Made by a program: the position numbers and the translations under genes | Notes under the pieces: generated by a model | Databases searched by the model: none | Told to the model about the DNA's origin: nothing | The model's input: the letters and a program-made list of their open reading frames with translations, nothing else | Shown here: positions 1 through 7,402 of the stretch, piece by piece | Numbering within the stretch: position 1 is the stretch's first letter | Layout: each line of letters begins with the position of its first letter | Source: Methanobacteriota archaeon | GTDB lineage: Archaea > Thermoplasmatota > Poseidoniia > MGIII > CG-Epi1 | Length of the DNA: 13,051 nucleotides | NCBI GenBank assembly: GCA_029977605.1 | Contig: JAPOKN010000029.1 | Coordinates: forward strand, 1-13,051 | Direction: 5' to 3'

Positions 1-718
1 ATTCCTCTTCAGAACTTACTTTTTTCTCTAAACGGATTAATGCTTCAGATTCGCCACCTTTGAAATAAGACTTGGAATCTTTTTTGAGTAAAGATAGTTC
101 TTTTTCGATATCAAAAATATAGTTTTCAACAACTTCAGGGTAATTTTTAGCTAGTGGTTTAGAGCTTTCAGGGATATCTAAGGGTTCATTAATACTGTAG
201 AATCCATCTTCATCCTTTGGATATACATTTGAAAATAACTTTTCCATATCTTTCATTGTCTTTGGAGGTTTGAAGCTCTCTTGGTTTACTATTTCTTCGA
301 TATTCGTTAATGAATTTACTTTAGAGATAAGATGCAGTTTAACTGAAGTATTTTTTGCTAAAATTCGTTTCAGACTATTTTCATTCTTGACATCATCAGG
401 TTTGCTTGAATAATCGGTAAAGATTTCTGAGATATTCAATAAATCGCTACTCAGAAGTTTATCAAATATATCTTCGGAACTACCATTCAAAATTACCAAA
501 TTAGTCCCAAGTTTAGCTTTAAACCTTGAATCCAAATCAATTAAAGATTCATATAGAAACTTAATTCTATTATCATTATTTTTTCGCTTTAGGTCACTTT
601 GATTCAGTATATACAGAGGAAGAATGTTTTGGGAATTTGTAGAATTTAGAGATTCAACTAGCACTCGGTTATCGTTTAAACGAAGTGCATTTCTAATCCA
701 AATAATTCCAGTATGCAT
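1..718 (-). CDS. DNA photolyase/cryptochrome, N-terminal part (gene runs off left edge)
   Basis: I translated this by hand: the frame is open from the ATG at 716-718 to the window edge, giving about 239 residues. The N-terminus reads MHTGIIWIRNALRLNDNRVL, which matches the photolyase signature W-[IF]-R-x-x-L-R-L-x-D-N at the start of the antenna-chromophore (PHR N-terminal) domain. Near residues 220-230 the motif FKGGESEALIRLEKKV matches the start of the FAD-binding domain (R/K-G-G-E..AL.RL). Family members use FADH- and light to split UV-induced pyrimidine dimers, or act as cryptochrome photoreceptors. The catalytic FAD-binding half lies outside the window, so CPD photolyase, 6-4 photolyase and Cry-DASH cannot be told apart. 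The start is fixed by an in-frame stop four codons upstream (728-730). GAGG sits 5 nt upstream, and a TATA-like box at 738-747 would also permit a leaderless start. The gene is divergent from the threonine aldolase. Confidence 0.88.
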   Translation of the reverse strand, partial: MHTGIIWIRNALRLNDNRVLVESLNSTNSQNILPLYILNQSDLKRKNNDNRIKFLYESLIDLDSRFKAKLGTNLVILNGSSEDIFDKLLSSDLLNISEIFTDYSSKPDDVKNENSLKRILAKNTSVKLHLISKVNSLTNIEEIVNQESFKPPKTMKDMEKLFSNVYPKDEDGFYSINEPLDIPESSKPLAKNYPEVVENYIFDIEKELSLLKKDSKSYFKGGESEALIRLEKKVSSEEE

Positions 719-737
719 GCATGCCTCTTATGTGTGG

Positions 738-747
738 AAATATTAAA
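738..747 (-). promoter_or_regulatory. TATA-like box for the photolyase gene
   Basis: On the minus strand this reads TTTAATATTT. Its centre is about 25 nt upstream of the photolyase ATG at 718, the usual archaeal TATA-to-start-site distance, so transcription may start at or next to the ATG. A 10-bp palindrome, GCATGCATGC (715-724), covers the start codon; whether it has a role is unknown. Confidence 0.4.
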
Positions 748-763
748 CTTAGTAAAAAACAAA

Positions 764-772
764 TTATTATAA
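764..772 (+). promoter_or_regulatory. TATA-like box for the threonine aldolase gene
   Basis: TTATTATAA is centred 26 nt upstream of the GTG at 794. It lies 17 bp from the opposite-strand photolyase box, so the 75-bp gap forms a compact bidirectional promoter. An AAAAGG at 782-787 could act as a ribosome-binding site if transcription began further upstream. Confidence 0.4.
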
Positions 773-793
773 TCACTACACAAAAGGCAATTT

Positions 794-1819
794 GTGATAG
801 ACATCCGTAGTGATACAGTTACGCAACCAACTGAAGGCATGCGAAAAGCAATGCTAGAAGCTGAAGTTGGAGATGATGTACTGGGCGACGATCCGACTGT
901 TATTAAGTTACAGAACAAAGCCGCTGAATTACTTGGAAAAGAGGCTGCTCTTTATGTCCCTTCAGGAACAATGTCTAACATTGTCGCTACCAGAACACAT
1001 ACTTCACCAGGAGATGAAATTGTTACAGAAGCACACAGCCACATCTACAGGTACGAAGGAGGCGCCTTCGCAGCGCTTTCAGGGTGCTCTGTAGCTTTAG
1101 TCGATGGCAAGAATGGGTTGATGACTTCCGAGCAAGTATCAAGCTCAATAAGGAAGGCAGAAGGAAGCTTATCTCATTACCCTAACGGAAGTTTAGTTTG
1201 TGTTGAAAACACGGCACAAGGAGGTGGTGGCTCAGTTTATACTCAAGAAGCCATTGATGATATTTGCAAAGTAGCAAGAGAAAAAGATTGTAAATTACAT
1301 ATGGATGGAGCTCGACTTTTCAATGCGACAGTTGCAAGTAATACTGATCCCGCACGGATGGTTCGAGATTTTGATTCCGTTTCAATATGTCTTTCCAAAG
1401 GACTTGGCGCTCCAATAGGTTCAGTTTTGGTAGGTTCTAAGAAAGATCTTGCACAAGCGCACAGATGGAGAAAAATGTTCGGAGGAGGTATGAGACAAGC
1501 CGGAATGATGGCAGCAGCAGGAATTTATGCTCTCGAGAACAATATTGATAGATTAAGAGAAGACCATAGAAGGGCAAGAAAATTTGCAGAAGCTTTAGTT
1601 GAAATGCCTAATTTTTCCGTCAATTTAGACACAGTTCAGTCCAACATTGTATACATTGGAGTTGGAAAGGGAAGATCCAAACAAATGATTGAAAAACTTG
1701 CAAAGCAAGATATTGATATCTTAGATACAGATGATTCAACAATTAGGGCAGTATTTCATCTTCATATTGGGGACGAAGATTTAGAAAAGATTATCGAAGT
1801 TTTTGCGCAGTTAAGGTAG
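794..1819 (+). CDS. ltaE: L-threonine aldolase-type PLP enzyme (beta-eliminating lyase family)
   Basis: Predicted to cleave L-threonine or L-allo-threonine to glycine and acetaldehyde using pyridoxal phosphate in the cytoplasm. At 341 aa it is full length for the family. It starts with the typical MIDIRSDTVTQPTEGMRKAM. Visible hallmarks are EVGDDVLGDDP (24-34), YVPSGTMSN (54-62), the ring-stacking histidine region HSHIYRYEGG (81-90), HMDGAR (169-174; the Asp contacts the PLP nitrogen), and SKGLGAPIGS (201-210) with the Schiff-base lysine K202. The conserved GGGMRQAG lies at 230-237. The start must be the GTG at 794, because an in-frame stop (770-772) precedes it with no other start codon between. 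The family also contains related aldolases and phenylserine aldolases, so exact substrate is inferred. The membrane-protein gene follows after 4 nt, suggesting cotranscription. Confidence 0.92.
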   Translation: MIDIRSDTVTQPTEGMRKAMLEAEVGDDVLGDDPTVIKLQNKAAELLGKEAALYVPSGTMSNIVATRTHTSPGDEIVTEAHSHIYRYEGGAFAALSGCSVALVDGKNGLMTSEQVSSSIRKAEGSLSHYPNGSLVCVENTAQGGGGSVYTQEAIDDICKVAREKDCKLHMDGARLFNATVASNTDPARMVRDFDSVSICLSKGLGAPIGSVLVGSKKDLAQAHRWRKMFGGGMRQAGMMAAAGIYALENNIDRLREDHRRARKFAEALVEMPNFSVNLDTVQSNIVYIGVGKGRSKQMIEKLAKQDIDILDTDDSTIRAVFHLHIGDEDLEKIIEVFAQLR

Positions 1820-1823
1820 TAAA

Positions 1824-2645
1824 TTGTCCAGTGTAAAAGAGAATGTGTCAGTTTTCTTACCTCCAATATTATCCATTTATTTTATTTGTCTTTTTTTATT
1901 TGTTCTAGATAGTTATCTTCTTGGAGATATTTTTCCAGAATATGATAGAATCGAACCCGAATATCGCCCAGTTGAGCAAGCAACACGATTAGGATATCTT
2001 TTTGTTGCAGTAATCGCTTGGAGAGACCTTCAGGTTGATGTAAAAAGTAAAACTAATAATGAACTTCAAACGGGTAAAACCTTATTTTTCTTTGGCATGA
2101 TTTTAGTAATTTTAGAAAATAACTGGGATTTAACGTTAAGAGAGTCTATGATTGGTAGATTTATTTTTGCTGCAACGCTTGGTTCAGTATTACTTAGATT
2201 ATCTTGGCTTGCGTTTTACTCAAACTCGGCAGTCTCTTCGATGCAACCCTTACTTTACATTTCAGTGTTGGGTATCCTTGGTTTAGGCCAAACAGTAGAT
2301 GCTTTTCATGATGGCATAGTTAGAAATGAAGCAGCAAATGATCTTGGCACGAACATCATTCTTGAGGAAACAACGGAATTGTTCGCAGCATGGGTTCTTT
2401 TCCATGCGGCGTGGCTTTGGCACAATAGAAATCCAAAAATGGCAGCATTTTGGAGACAACCAGAGGGTTTGAAACTTTTAGCAGGCCTTTTCTTTTTAGG
2501 TATAGGCAACGGTTTCTTAGCATTTACCAGAGAAGATTCAGGCGGACACTTTGTTTCTAATCAAATTGCGGCTTTAGGATGTTTTTTAATCATTTGTGGA
2601 ATTTATCTAATAAGTAAACAAGTAAAAAAACTGTCTAAAATTTAA
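1824..2645 (+). CDS. Polytopic membrane protein of unknown function
   Basis: I do not recognise this 273-aa protein. Hydrophobic stretches suggest about seven to eight membrane segments, roughly at residues 9-31, 53-67, 85-99, 108-131, 142-160, 180-199, 215-233 and 245-264. Polar residues lie in or next to predicted helices: E98-N-N, QTVDAFHDG (156-164) and ILEETTELFAAW (179-190), followed by H194. This acidic/His pattern could bind a metal or a proton, but no enzyme family fits clearly. The start is TTG at 1824, preceded by AAGG (1813-1816) 7 nt upstream, and lies 4 nt after the threonine aldolase stop, so the two are probably one transcript. The last 4 nt overlap the end of the convergent zinc-ribbon gene, leaving no room for a separate terminator. 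Confidence 0.75.
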   Translation: MSSVKENVSVFLPPILSIYFICLFLFVLDSYLLGDIFPEYDRIEPEYRPVEQATRLGYLFVAVIAWRDLQVDVKSKTNNELQTGKTLFFFGMILVILENNWDLTLRESMIGRFIFAATLGSVLLRLSWLAFYSNSAVSSMQPLLYISVLGILGLGQTVDAFHDGIVRNEAANDLGTNIILEETTELFAAWVLFHAAWLWHNRNPKMAAFWRQPEGLKLLAGLFFLGIGNGFLAFTREDSGGHFVSNQIAALGCFLIICGIYLISKQVKKLSKI

Positions 2646-3160
2646 TTCTTAGAAAGCCATGACTTAGTAATGGCTAATCCAACTAAAGCAAAAAGTATAC
2701 TAAAAAACAAAGCCACTCCAGCCAGAATGTTCCAATCACCTTCGCTTTCCCAATCACCGTAGAATAGATGATATCCAAAGAAAAAAGGAATAACCAAAGC
2801 AATTAATCCGAAAAGACGGAATAGAAATATCATTGAAATAGATAAACAATAGATAATTGTAATAGTTGCATATCCAAGAAATGCAACCCATGGTTCAGGT
2901 TCATAGTCTAAAAATTCTCTGGTATCTGCCATCTCTTTGTTGTATTCGGTTAACCCGCAATCAGAACAGATCCATGAGAATCCTACTGAACCTTGACCCT
3001 TAATTCTCTCACCTACATCTTCCCATTTTTGTATTCCTCCACAATCGGGACACTTTCTTCCACATTTTGGACAGACTAGAATCATTACATTTTTCTTAGA
3101 ATCATCGTAGACACCTCCTTTTTGTTCGGATTGTCGGCTATCACATATTTCACATTTCAC
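2642..3160 (-). CDS. Zinc-ribbon protein with C-terminal membrane helices
   Basis: The 172-aa product starts with four CxxC knuckles: C3/C6, C30/C33, C37/C40 and C65/C68, enough for two zinc ribbons in the first 70 residues. The rest has about three hydrophobic segments (roughly 92-111, 114-133 and 145-166). The zinc domain is therefore predicted to sit on one side of the membrane, tethered by the helices. No specific family or substrate is evident. The start is GTG at 3158-3160, with GAGG (3169-3172) 8 nt upstream, and shares one base with the stop of the DoxX-like gene (TAGTG), a sign of translational coupling. It is the last gene of the RidA-to-zinc-ribbon operon and overlaps the convergent neighbour by 4 nt. 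Confidence 0.78.
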   Translation of the reverse strand: MKCEICDSRQSEQKGGVYDDSKKNVMILVCPKCGRKCPDCGGIQKWEDVGERIKGQGSVGFSWICSDCGLTEYNKEMADTREFLDYEPEPWVAFLGYATITIIYCLSISMIFLFRLFGLIALVIPFFFGYHLFYGDWESEGDWNILAGVALFFSILFALVGLAITKSWLSKN

Positions 3161-3555
3161 TAGTTTTTCCTCAATTTCTGTAAATCACCTGAGAAACCTA
3201 ATGCAGCGATTATCAAGAGAATTTGAACCGACAACCTAACCAGATGGCCTTGCGTCGTTAGTCTAGTTCCATTAAAGGGAACATCATTAATCCACATATT
3301 GAAATTTGCAGGATAAATCGCAAGTAAAAAAAGGACAGTTAATCGCCCCGTAAGTTCTCTAGTATCAGGATAGATAATTCCCAATCCAACAAGAATTTCC
3401 ATTACTCCGGTCAAATAGACTAAGAATAAAGCAAAAGGCATGTATTTCGGCACAATATCTACAAATTTTTGAGGTTCTTTGAAATGTTCAATACCAATCA
3501 AAATAAATGGTATGCCATAAATTAGTGCTAAAATATGTACAAGCAAAGGATTCAC
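3160..3555 (-). CDS. DoxX-like small membrane protein
   Basis: A 131-aa protein with four predicted transmembrane helices (about 4-21, 41-61, 70-85 and 104-120). The order 'IGIEHFKEPQKFVDIVPKYMP', here split around residues 20-40, with a helix-1 exit followed by HF..P..F..IVP..lP, is typical of the DoxX/DoxD-like superfamily, as is YPANFNMWIN (81-90) at the helix 3 exit. Family members are integral membrane proteins linked to quinone or redox processes in some organisms, but most have no known reaction, and none is claimed here. The start is GTG, with a near-perfect Shine-Dalgarno motif at 3560-3566. It follows the glyS stop by 1 nt and overlaps the zinc-ribbon gene by 1 nt. Confidence 0.75.
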   Translation of the reverse strand: MNPLLVHILALIYGIPFILIGIEHFKEPQKFVDIVPKYMPFALFLVYLTGVMEILVGLGIIYPDTRELTGRLTVLFLLAIYPANFNMWINDVPFNGTRLTTQGHLVRLSVQILLIIAALGFSGDLQKLRKN

Positions 3556-3556
3556 A

Positions 3557-5158
3557 TTACCTCCTTACTTGATTTAGTGCATCTTCAAGAGAAACTCTAC
3601 TTTGATTTTTAGAATCTCTCTCACGTAATGTTATTGTGCCATCTTCTAAAGTTTGATGATCGATAGTCATTGAATAGAAAATACCAATTTCATCAGCTCT
3701 AGCATATCTTCTCCCTATAGATCCAGCTTCATCGTAATATGCGTCAATTCCGATATCAATTGCTGACTTCATAATTTCATGAGCTTTTGTATCCAAACCA
3801 TCTTTAGTCATTAGTGGTGCAACAAGTAAATCGTACGGGGAAGTATCTTGGGGTAGCGAAATCCATTCTCTTTCACCATCTATATTCCATGAGCTTTCTA
3901 ACAAACAATAAAGAATTCTATCTAATCCAAATGAAGGTTCTACTACGTTCGGATAAACCATTTCACTTATACGTTCAGTTTTTTGGGACATATAATCCTC
4001 GCTTAGTACGATATCTTTTCCGTTAATATTTAGCGAAGTATTTGGTTTCAATTCAACATTTTTAATTGCCTCAAGAATTAGTTTTGCATCCCCTTTGAAT
4101 TCTTTACCTAATTTTCCAATATCTGGCTTCCATAATTCCATTTCTTTTTCAGTGCCCGGAATAGGGACTCTGAATTCTCTGGATGAAGCGTTTCCGTGAG
4201 CTGACAAATCATAATCGCCTCTGTGGGCAACACCGACAATTTCAACCCATCCCAAAGAAGTGTTGATTTCACCATCCCAACAATCGCTAGAATAGTGGGC
4301 CATCTCGTTCGATCCGTGTTGTCTAAACCGTAATTTTCCCGGAGGCACTCCAATTGAAATTAAAAAATCTTGAGCTCTTGCCAAATGAGTTGCTACCAAA
4401 GAAGAAGTGACAACTTCTGAATCAAATGCTTGGCCAACTGTAGTTTGAGACTCTTTCCCATCGGCAGATAAAAGCGTAATTTTTGTATTCCTCAATTCTG
4501 TAGGAAGAGAAGGTTCATTTGTAGGTAGGAAAAAATGCTCAACTTCCATTTGTGTAAATTCTCTCATTCTGAGTGGACCCTGCCTCGGTGAAATCTCATT
4601 TCTAAAAGATCTGCCGATTTGAGCGCCAGCAAAAGGTAACTTTCCTCTATTTTGCCTCAATAGCCATGGAAATGCTAAAAAAATACTTTGAGCAGTTTCA
4701 GGGCGTAAATATCCTGGAGAACCTTTTCCTGCACCAACAGAGGTTGAAAACATTAGATTAAATGCACTCATTTCAGAAAGAGGAGAGCTACAACTAGGGC
4801 AAGAAATATTAATGATTTTTTTAGCCAATTCGGATCTTGACATTTCTTCTCCCCCGTCAACTAAATGATCTGCTCGGAATTGTTTTCCGCATTCTTTACA
4901 ATCAACTAAAGCATCGTCAAATTCACCCAAGTGACCAGAGGCTTGAAACATAGATTCGGGACCAATTAAAGCCCCGTCTAATTCTAAACATCCTGCATTA
5001 ATCACGTAGTGTTTTCTCCACATTTCAAGAATGCGCCTTCGCATCCTAACCCCAACGGGCCCGTAGTCCAAGAACCCTGCCAACCCTCCGTATGCGTCGA
5101 AAGCAGGTTGGAAAATACCGCGTTTTGTTGCGACTGCGATTACTTTTTGGAAATCCAC
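3557..5158 (-). CDS. glyS: Glycyl-tRNA synthetase, archaeal/eukaryal single-chain type
   Basis: Class II synthetase that charges tRNA-Gly with glycine. Residues here are counted from the longer possible start at 5179 (540 aa). Visible are RGIFQPAFDAYGG (20-32) and GFLDYGPVG (35-43), motif 1 region LDGALIGPESMFQASGHL (67-84), a zinc-knuckle pair C94xxC97 and C127xxC130, GYLRPETAQ (156-164), motif 2 GRSFRNEISPRQG (189-201) with MREFTQMEVEHF (205-216), motif 3 EPSFGLDRILY (414-424), and the anticodon-binding domain from about 445. Two GTG starts are possible. I chose 5158 (533 aa): GGAG (5167-5170) lies 8 nt upstream and it begins 1 nt after the amidohydrolase stop. The GTG at 5179 has no spaced ribosome site and would overlap that gene by 20 nt. 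The DoxX-like gene follows by 1 nt. Confidence 0.95.
   Translation of the reverse strand: MDFQKVIAVATKRGIFQPAFDAYGGLAGFLDYGPVGVRMRRRILEMWRKHYVINAGCLELDGALIGPESMFQASGHLGEFDDALVDCKECGKQFRADHLVDGGEEMSRSELAKKIINISCPSCSSPLSEMSAFNLMFSTSVGAGKGSPGYLRPETAQSIFLAFPWLLRQNRGKLPFAGAQIGRSFRNEISPRQGPLRMREFTQMEVEHFFLPTNEPSLPTELRNTKITLLSADGKESQTTVGQAFDSEVVTSSLVATHLARAQDFLISIGVPPGKLRFRQHGSNEMAHYSSDCWDGEINTSLGWVEIVGVAHRGDYDLSAHGNASSREFRVPIPGTEKEMELWKPDIGKLGKEFKGDAKLILEAIKNVELKPNTSLNINGKDIVLSEDYMSQKTERISEMVYPNVVEPSFGLDRILYCLLESSWNIDGEREWISLPQDTSPYDLLVAPLMTKDGLDTKAHEIMKSAIDIGIDAYYDEAGSIGRRYARADEIGIFYSMTIDHQTLEDGTITLRERDSKNQSRVSLEDALNQVRR
3560..3566 (-). promoter_or_regulatory. Strong Shine-Dalgarno site for the DoxX-like gene
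   Basis: The minus strand reads AAGGAGG, then TAAT, then the GTG start. The site is built from the last two arginine codons (AGG AGG) of the glycyl-tRNA synthetase and overlaps its TAA stop. It is the best ribosome-binding site in the window and fixes the GTG start. Confidence 0.75.
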
Positions 5159-5159
5159 T

Positions 5160-6137
5160 CTAATTTCTCCATCTTGCACCTAAAACTTTAGTCTCAGGGT
5201 TGAAAATAGACTCATAATTGTCTACAGCTTCTCTGGAAAGCAAAGCCCATCCACTTAGTTTCGGATTAAAATATCTTGAAGTTCCGTCCTTATTAAACAT
5301 ATCACTGAGCCCAAAACAGGCAATTTCCAGAATTTTATGTAGGCCAATCGAAGGAAAGTTTTCTTTAATAAATCTAATTTCATCTAGAATATTTACACTA
5401 CAAATCATTCCATTATCAGTACCAAACCCTAAATCTAATCCTAGGTCAATCATTTTTTCCAAGGGAGGTCTATTTCCGAAATTGTCATTACTTCTTGGGC
5501 ATACCACAACAGAAATATTTGCTTCTTTCAAAGCCAACAAATCTTCGTCAGTCGCGTGACACATATGGACTACAAAGTCAGGATTCAATTCAATTAGAGG
5601 CTCGATATCTTCACGCCTATTTTCAGAATGGTGAATTCCGACGAGCCCTTCTCTTTTTCGAGCTTGTTCACTAAGCTTAGGCGCTAAAGATCCAACATCT
5701 GTAAGGCTACTTATTCCAGCATGTTTTCCGGGAAGAGATTCATTTCCGAGAGGCCTTCCAAACAGAATACTAGTACCTAAGTAATCATGAGCTTCAAAAG
5801 CGTCTAATCCTTCTTTTCCACCTTCTCTAAAGTCCATAATCAGACCAGTTCCTGAGTAAGTGGCTTCTTTCAACCCTTCCAAAATAGATTTTTCAATATT
5901 ATTATTTTTTAACCATTCGTGTTTCCAACCACCAGGTCCAACTAATTCTGCTAAAGTTATGTTTGCAGGTACAGAACTTCTCGCTCCAGTGTCACCAAGG
6001 TGACTATGGCAATTACGAAAGAGGGGAACGATAATTCCGTCTTCTTCTTTATCAGAATCAACAAATTCGCAAGTTTCTAAATTGATACAGGTATCAACAA
6101 ATCCTTTTTCTGTAAACAACGGACCTTTCCAGAACAT
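5160..6137 (-). CDS. Amidohydrolase-superfamily enzyme, deaminase/chlorohydrolase-like
   Basis: A 325-aa TIM-barrel metal hydrolase. Metal ligands can be read in order: H44-S-H46 (HxH after strand 1), H169 with E172 in GIHHSE (the HxxE of the ATZ/TRZ and SsnA-like deaminases), H194 in HMCHAT, and D241 in GTDNGM. This is the mononuclear deaminase/chlorohydrolase layout, whose members remove amino or halide groups from purines, pyrimidines, triazines and related rings. The substrate cannot be read from the sequence. At 325 aa it is shorter than the roughly 420 aa of many relatives; the flanking beta-sandwich domain looks reduced at both ends. It overlaps the PRPP synthetase gene by 1 nt (TAATG) and abuts glyS, with ridA two genes upstream, so a role in nucleotide-base or amine metabolism is a reasonable inference. 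Confidence 0.82.
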   Translation of the reverse strand: MFWKGPLFTEKGFVDTCINLETCEFVDSDKEEDGIIVPLFRNCHSHLGDTGARSSVPANITLAELVGPGGWKHEWLKNNNIEKSILEGLKEATYSGTGLIMDFREGGKEGLDAFEAHDYLGTSILFGRPLGNESLPGKHAGISSLTDVGSLAPKLSEQARKREGLVGIHHSENRREDIEPLIELNPDFVVHMCHATDEDLLALKEANISVVVCPRSNDNFGNRPPLEKMIDLGLDLGFGTDNGMICSVNILDEIRFIKENFPSIGLHKILEIACFGLSDMFNKDGTSRYFNPKLSGWALLSREAVDNYESIFNPETKVLGARWRN

Positions 6138-6979
6138 TAGAGAGCATCAGCAATTGCAGGAGCAACTGAAAATCTAGTGTAAACACCTTCTAAAGTATCT
6201 GAACTTAATATATCGTCGCAAACACGTAAGCGATTTGCAGCATCTTCAATGAATAGACCATGAGTACAAGCTGCAAAAACTCTTTCAGCCCCTCCTTCTC
6301 GAAGAATATTTGCTGCAGTTGCAATAGTCCCTCCAGTTGAAATTATGTCGTCCAATATGACTGCGGTAGATCCCTTAACATTAATTTGACCAGAAGAAGT
6401 TTCAACAGTTCGACCATCAATTCTAACTTTTTTCATTACATGAACAGGAACTTTTAGTAAATCGGCAGCCAAAGTACATCTGTCTTTAGATCCTTCATCC
6501 GGAGCTATCACCATATCAGGACCAAATCCTTTCAAATATCTTACAACTTCTCTTGAGCCGTTGATATCATTTGCTTCACATCCAAAAAATTTCAGAATTT
6601 CAGGAGTATGAACATTAATTGTGAAAACTCTGTCGCACATTCCTCCAATAACACTTGCAATTGCTTTTGCTGAACGGGCTTCACCAGACTGGAAAATTCG
6701 TTCTTGTCTAGAATATCCCATGTATGGAATTACGCAAGTAACAGTCTTTGCTCCTGCTTCTTTAACAGCTTGTAAAATTAGGAGAAGTTCTACAATCTTT
6801 TTATCAGGAAAAGTATTTTGAACAACAACAACATCTTGTTCATTTACATCCATTAAAACACGGATATACCTTTCACCGTCTGGAAAATGTCTATTCACCA
6901 CTCCACAAAATTCAGCATCCATTTCTTCAGCTAAGGACGCACCTAATCTTTGGTGAGTTGAACCGCTAATAACGTACAT
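6137..6979 (-). CDS. prs: Ribose-phosphate pyrophosphokinase (PRPP synthetase)
   Basis: Transfers pyrophosphate from ATP to ribose 5-phosphate to make PRPP, the precursor of purines, pyrimidines, histidine and tryptophan; acts in the cytoplasm. The 280-aa length is that of compact archaeal enzymes (bacterial ones are about 315 aa). Motifs: FPDGERYIRV (32-41), the ATP loop PYMGYSRQER (85-94), metal-binding H124 in INVHTPEI, APDEGSKDR (159-167), the flexible-loop lysines K183/K184 in MKKVR, and the PRPP loop VILDDIISTGGTIATA (207-222) with D210/D211. The ATG start is 2 nt after the ridA stop and has no visible Shine-Dalgarno motif. The stop shares its last base with the amidohydrolase ATG. Placement in the middle of a tight operon implies coexpression with RidA, the amidohydrolase and glyS. 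Confidence 0.95.
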   Translation of the reverse strand: MYVISGSTHQRLGASLAEEMDAEFCGVVNRHFPDGERYIRVLMDVNEQDVVVVQNTFPDKKIVELLLILQAVKEAGAKTVTCVIPYMGYSRQERIFQSGEARSAKAIASVIGGMCDRVFTINVHTPEILKFFGCEANDINGSREVVRYLKGFGPDMVIAPDEGSKDRCTLAADLLKVPVHVMKKVRIDGRTVETSSGQINVKGSTAVILDDIISTGGTIATAANILREGGAERVFAACTHGLFIEDAANRLRVCDDILSSDTLEGVYTRFSVAPAIADAL

Positions 6980-6981
6980 AA

Positions 6982-7362
6982 TTAGTCCAATGAAGCCATT
7001 ACTTCAATTTCCATTTCAGCATTCAGTGGCAGACCAGCAACTTGCACTGTTGATCTTGCAGGAGCTGTGTCTTCATCAAAGAATTCAGCATATACTGCAT
7101 TCATCTCTGCAAAGTCATTCATATCTGCTAAGAAAACAGTTGATTTTACTACGTTATCTAATGTTAGATTTTTTTCAGCTAATACGGCCTTTATGTTTAG
7201 AATGGCTTGCCTGGTTTGGTCAGCTACACCATTTTCTAAGTCTGTAGCGTCATGCTTCCGGCCTACTTGGCCACTTAGGAAAATAAAATTCCCAGACACG
7301 ACACCTTGTGAGTAAGGACCGATCGGTTTCGGAGCCATCGAGCTCACCACGATCTCTTTCAT
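6982..7362 (-). CDS. ridA: RidA family enamine/imine deaminase
   Basis: A 126-aa protein of the YjgF/YER057c/UK114 (RidA) family, which hydrolyses reactive enamines and imines, such as 2-aminoacrylate released by PLP enzymes, to keto acids and ammonia. Family signatures: MAPKPIGPYSQGV (9-21), FIFLSGQVG (26-34), and the C-terminal APARSTVQVAGLPLNAEMEIE (100-120), here written in two parts in the literature as PARS.vqV..LP and aEiEi.aiA. R103, needed to bind the substrate carboxylate in active RidA members, is present, as is E120, so the protein is predicted to be catalytically active. It is the first gene of the operon running down to the zinc-ribbon gene. A TATA-like box sits 24 nt upstream of the ATG. 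PRPP synthetase follows after 2 nt. Confidence 0.94.
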   Translation of the reverse strand: MKEIVVSSMAPKPIGPYSQGVVSGNFIFLSGQVGRKHDATDLENGVADQTRQAILNIKAVLAEKNLTLDNVVKSTVFLADMNDFAEMNAVYAEFFDEDTAPARSTVQVAGLPLNAEMEIEVMASLD

Positions 7363-7380
7363 AGGCTATGATTTAGAGGC

Positions 7381-7390
7381 AATTTATGTA
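7381..7390 (-). promoter_or_regulatory. TATA-like box for the ridA operon
   Basis: The minus strand reads TACATAAATT, centred about 24 nt upstream of the ridA ATG at 7362. It lies in the 40-bp gap after the protease stop codon, so the six-gene operon probably has its own promoter and a leaderless or near-leaderless transcript. Confidence 0.42.
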
Positions 7391-7402
7391 GTTTGCTAAA
7401 AA

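Noticed and set aside
676..918. 80-codon open frame on the minus strand over the photolyase/aldolase junction
   Set aside because: It overlaps the starts of two genes with strong family motifs in other frames, and its product is a serine-rich string with no domain character.
3814..5191. Several plus- and minus-strand frames inside glyS
   Set aside because: They are antisense or shifted readings of the glycyl-tRNA synthetase, whose motifs run through the whole stretch.
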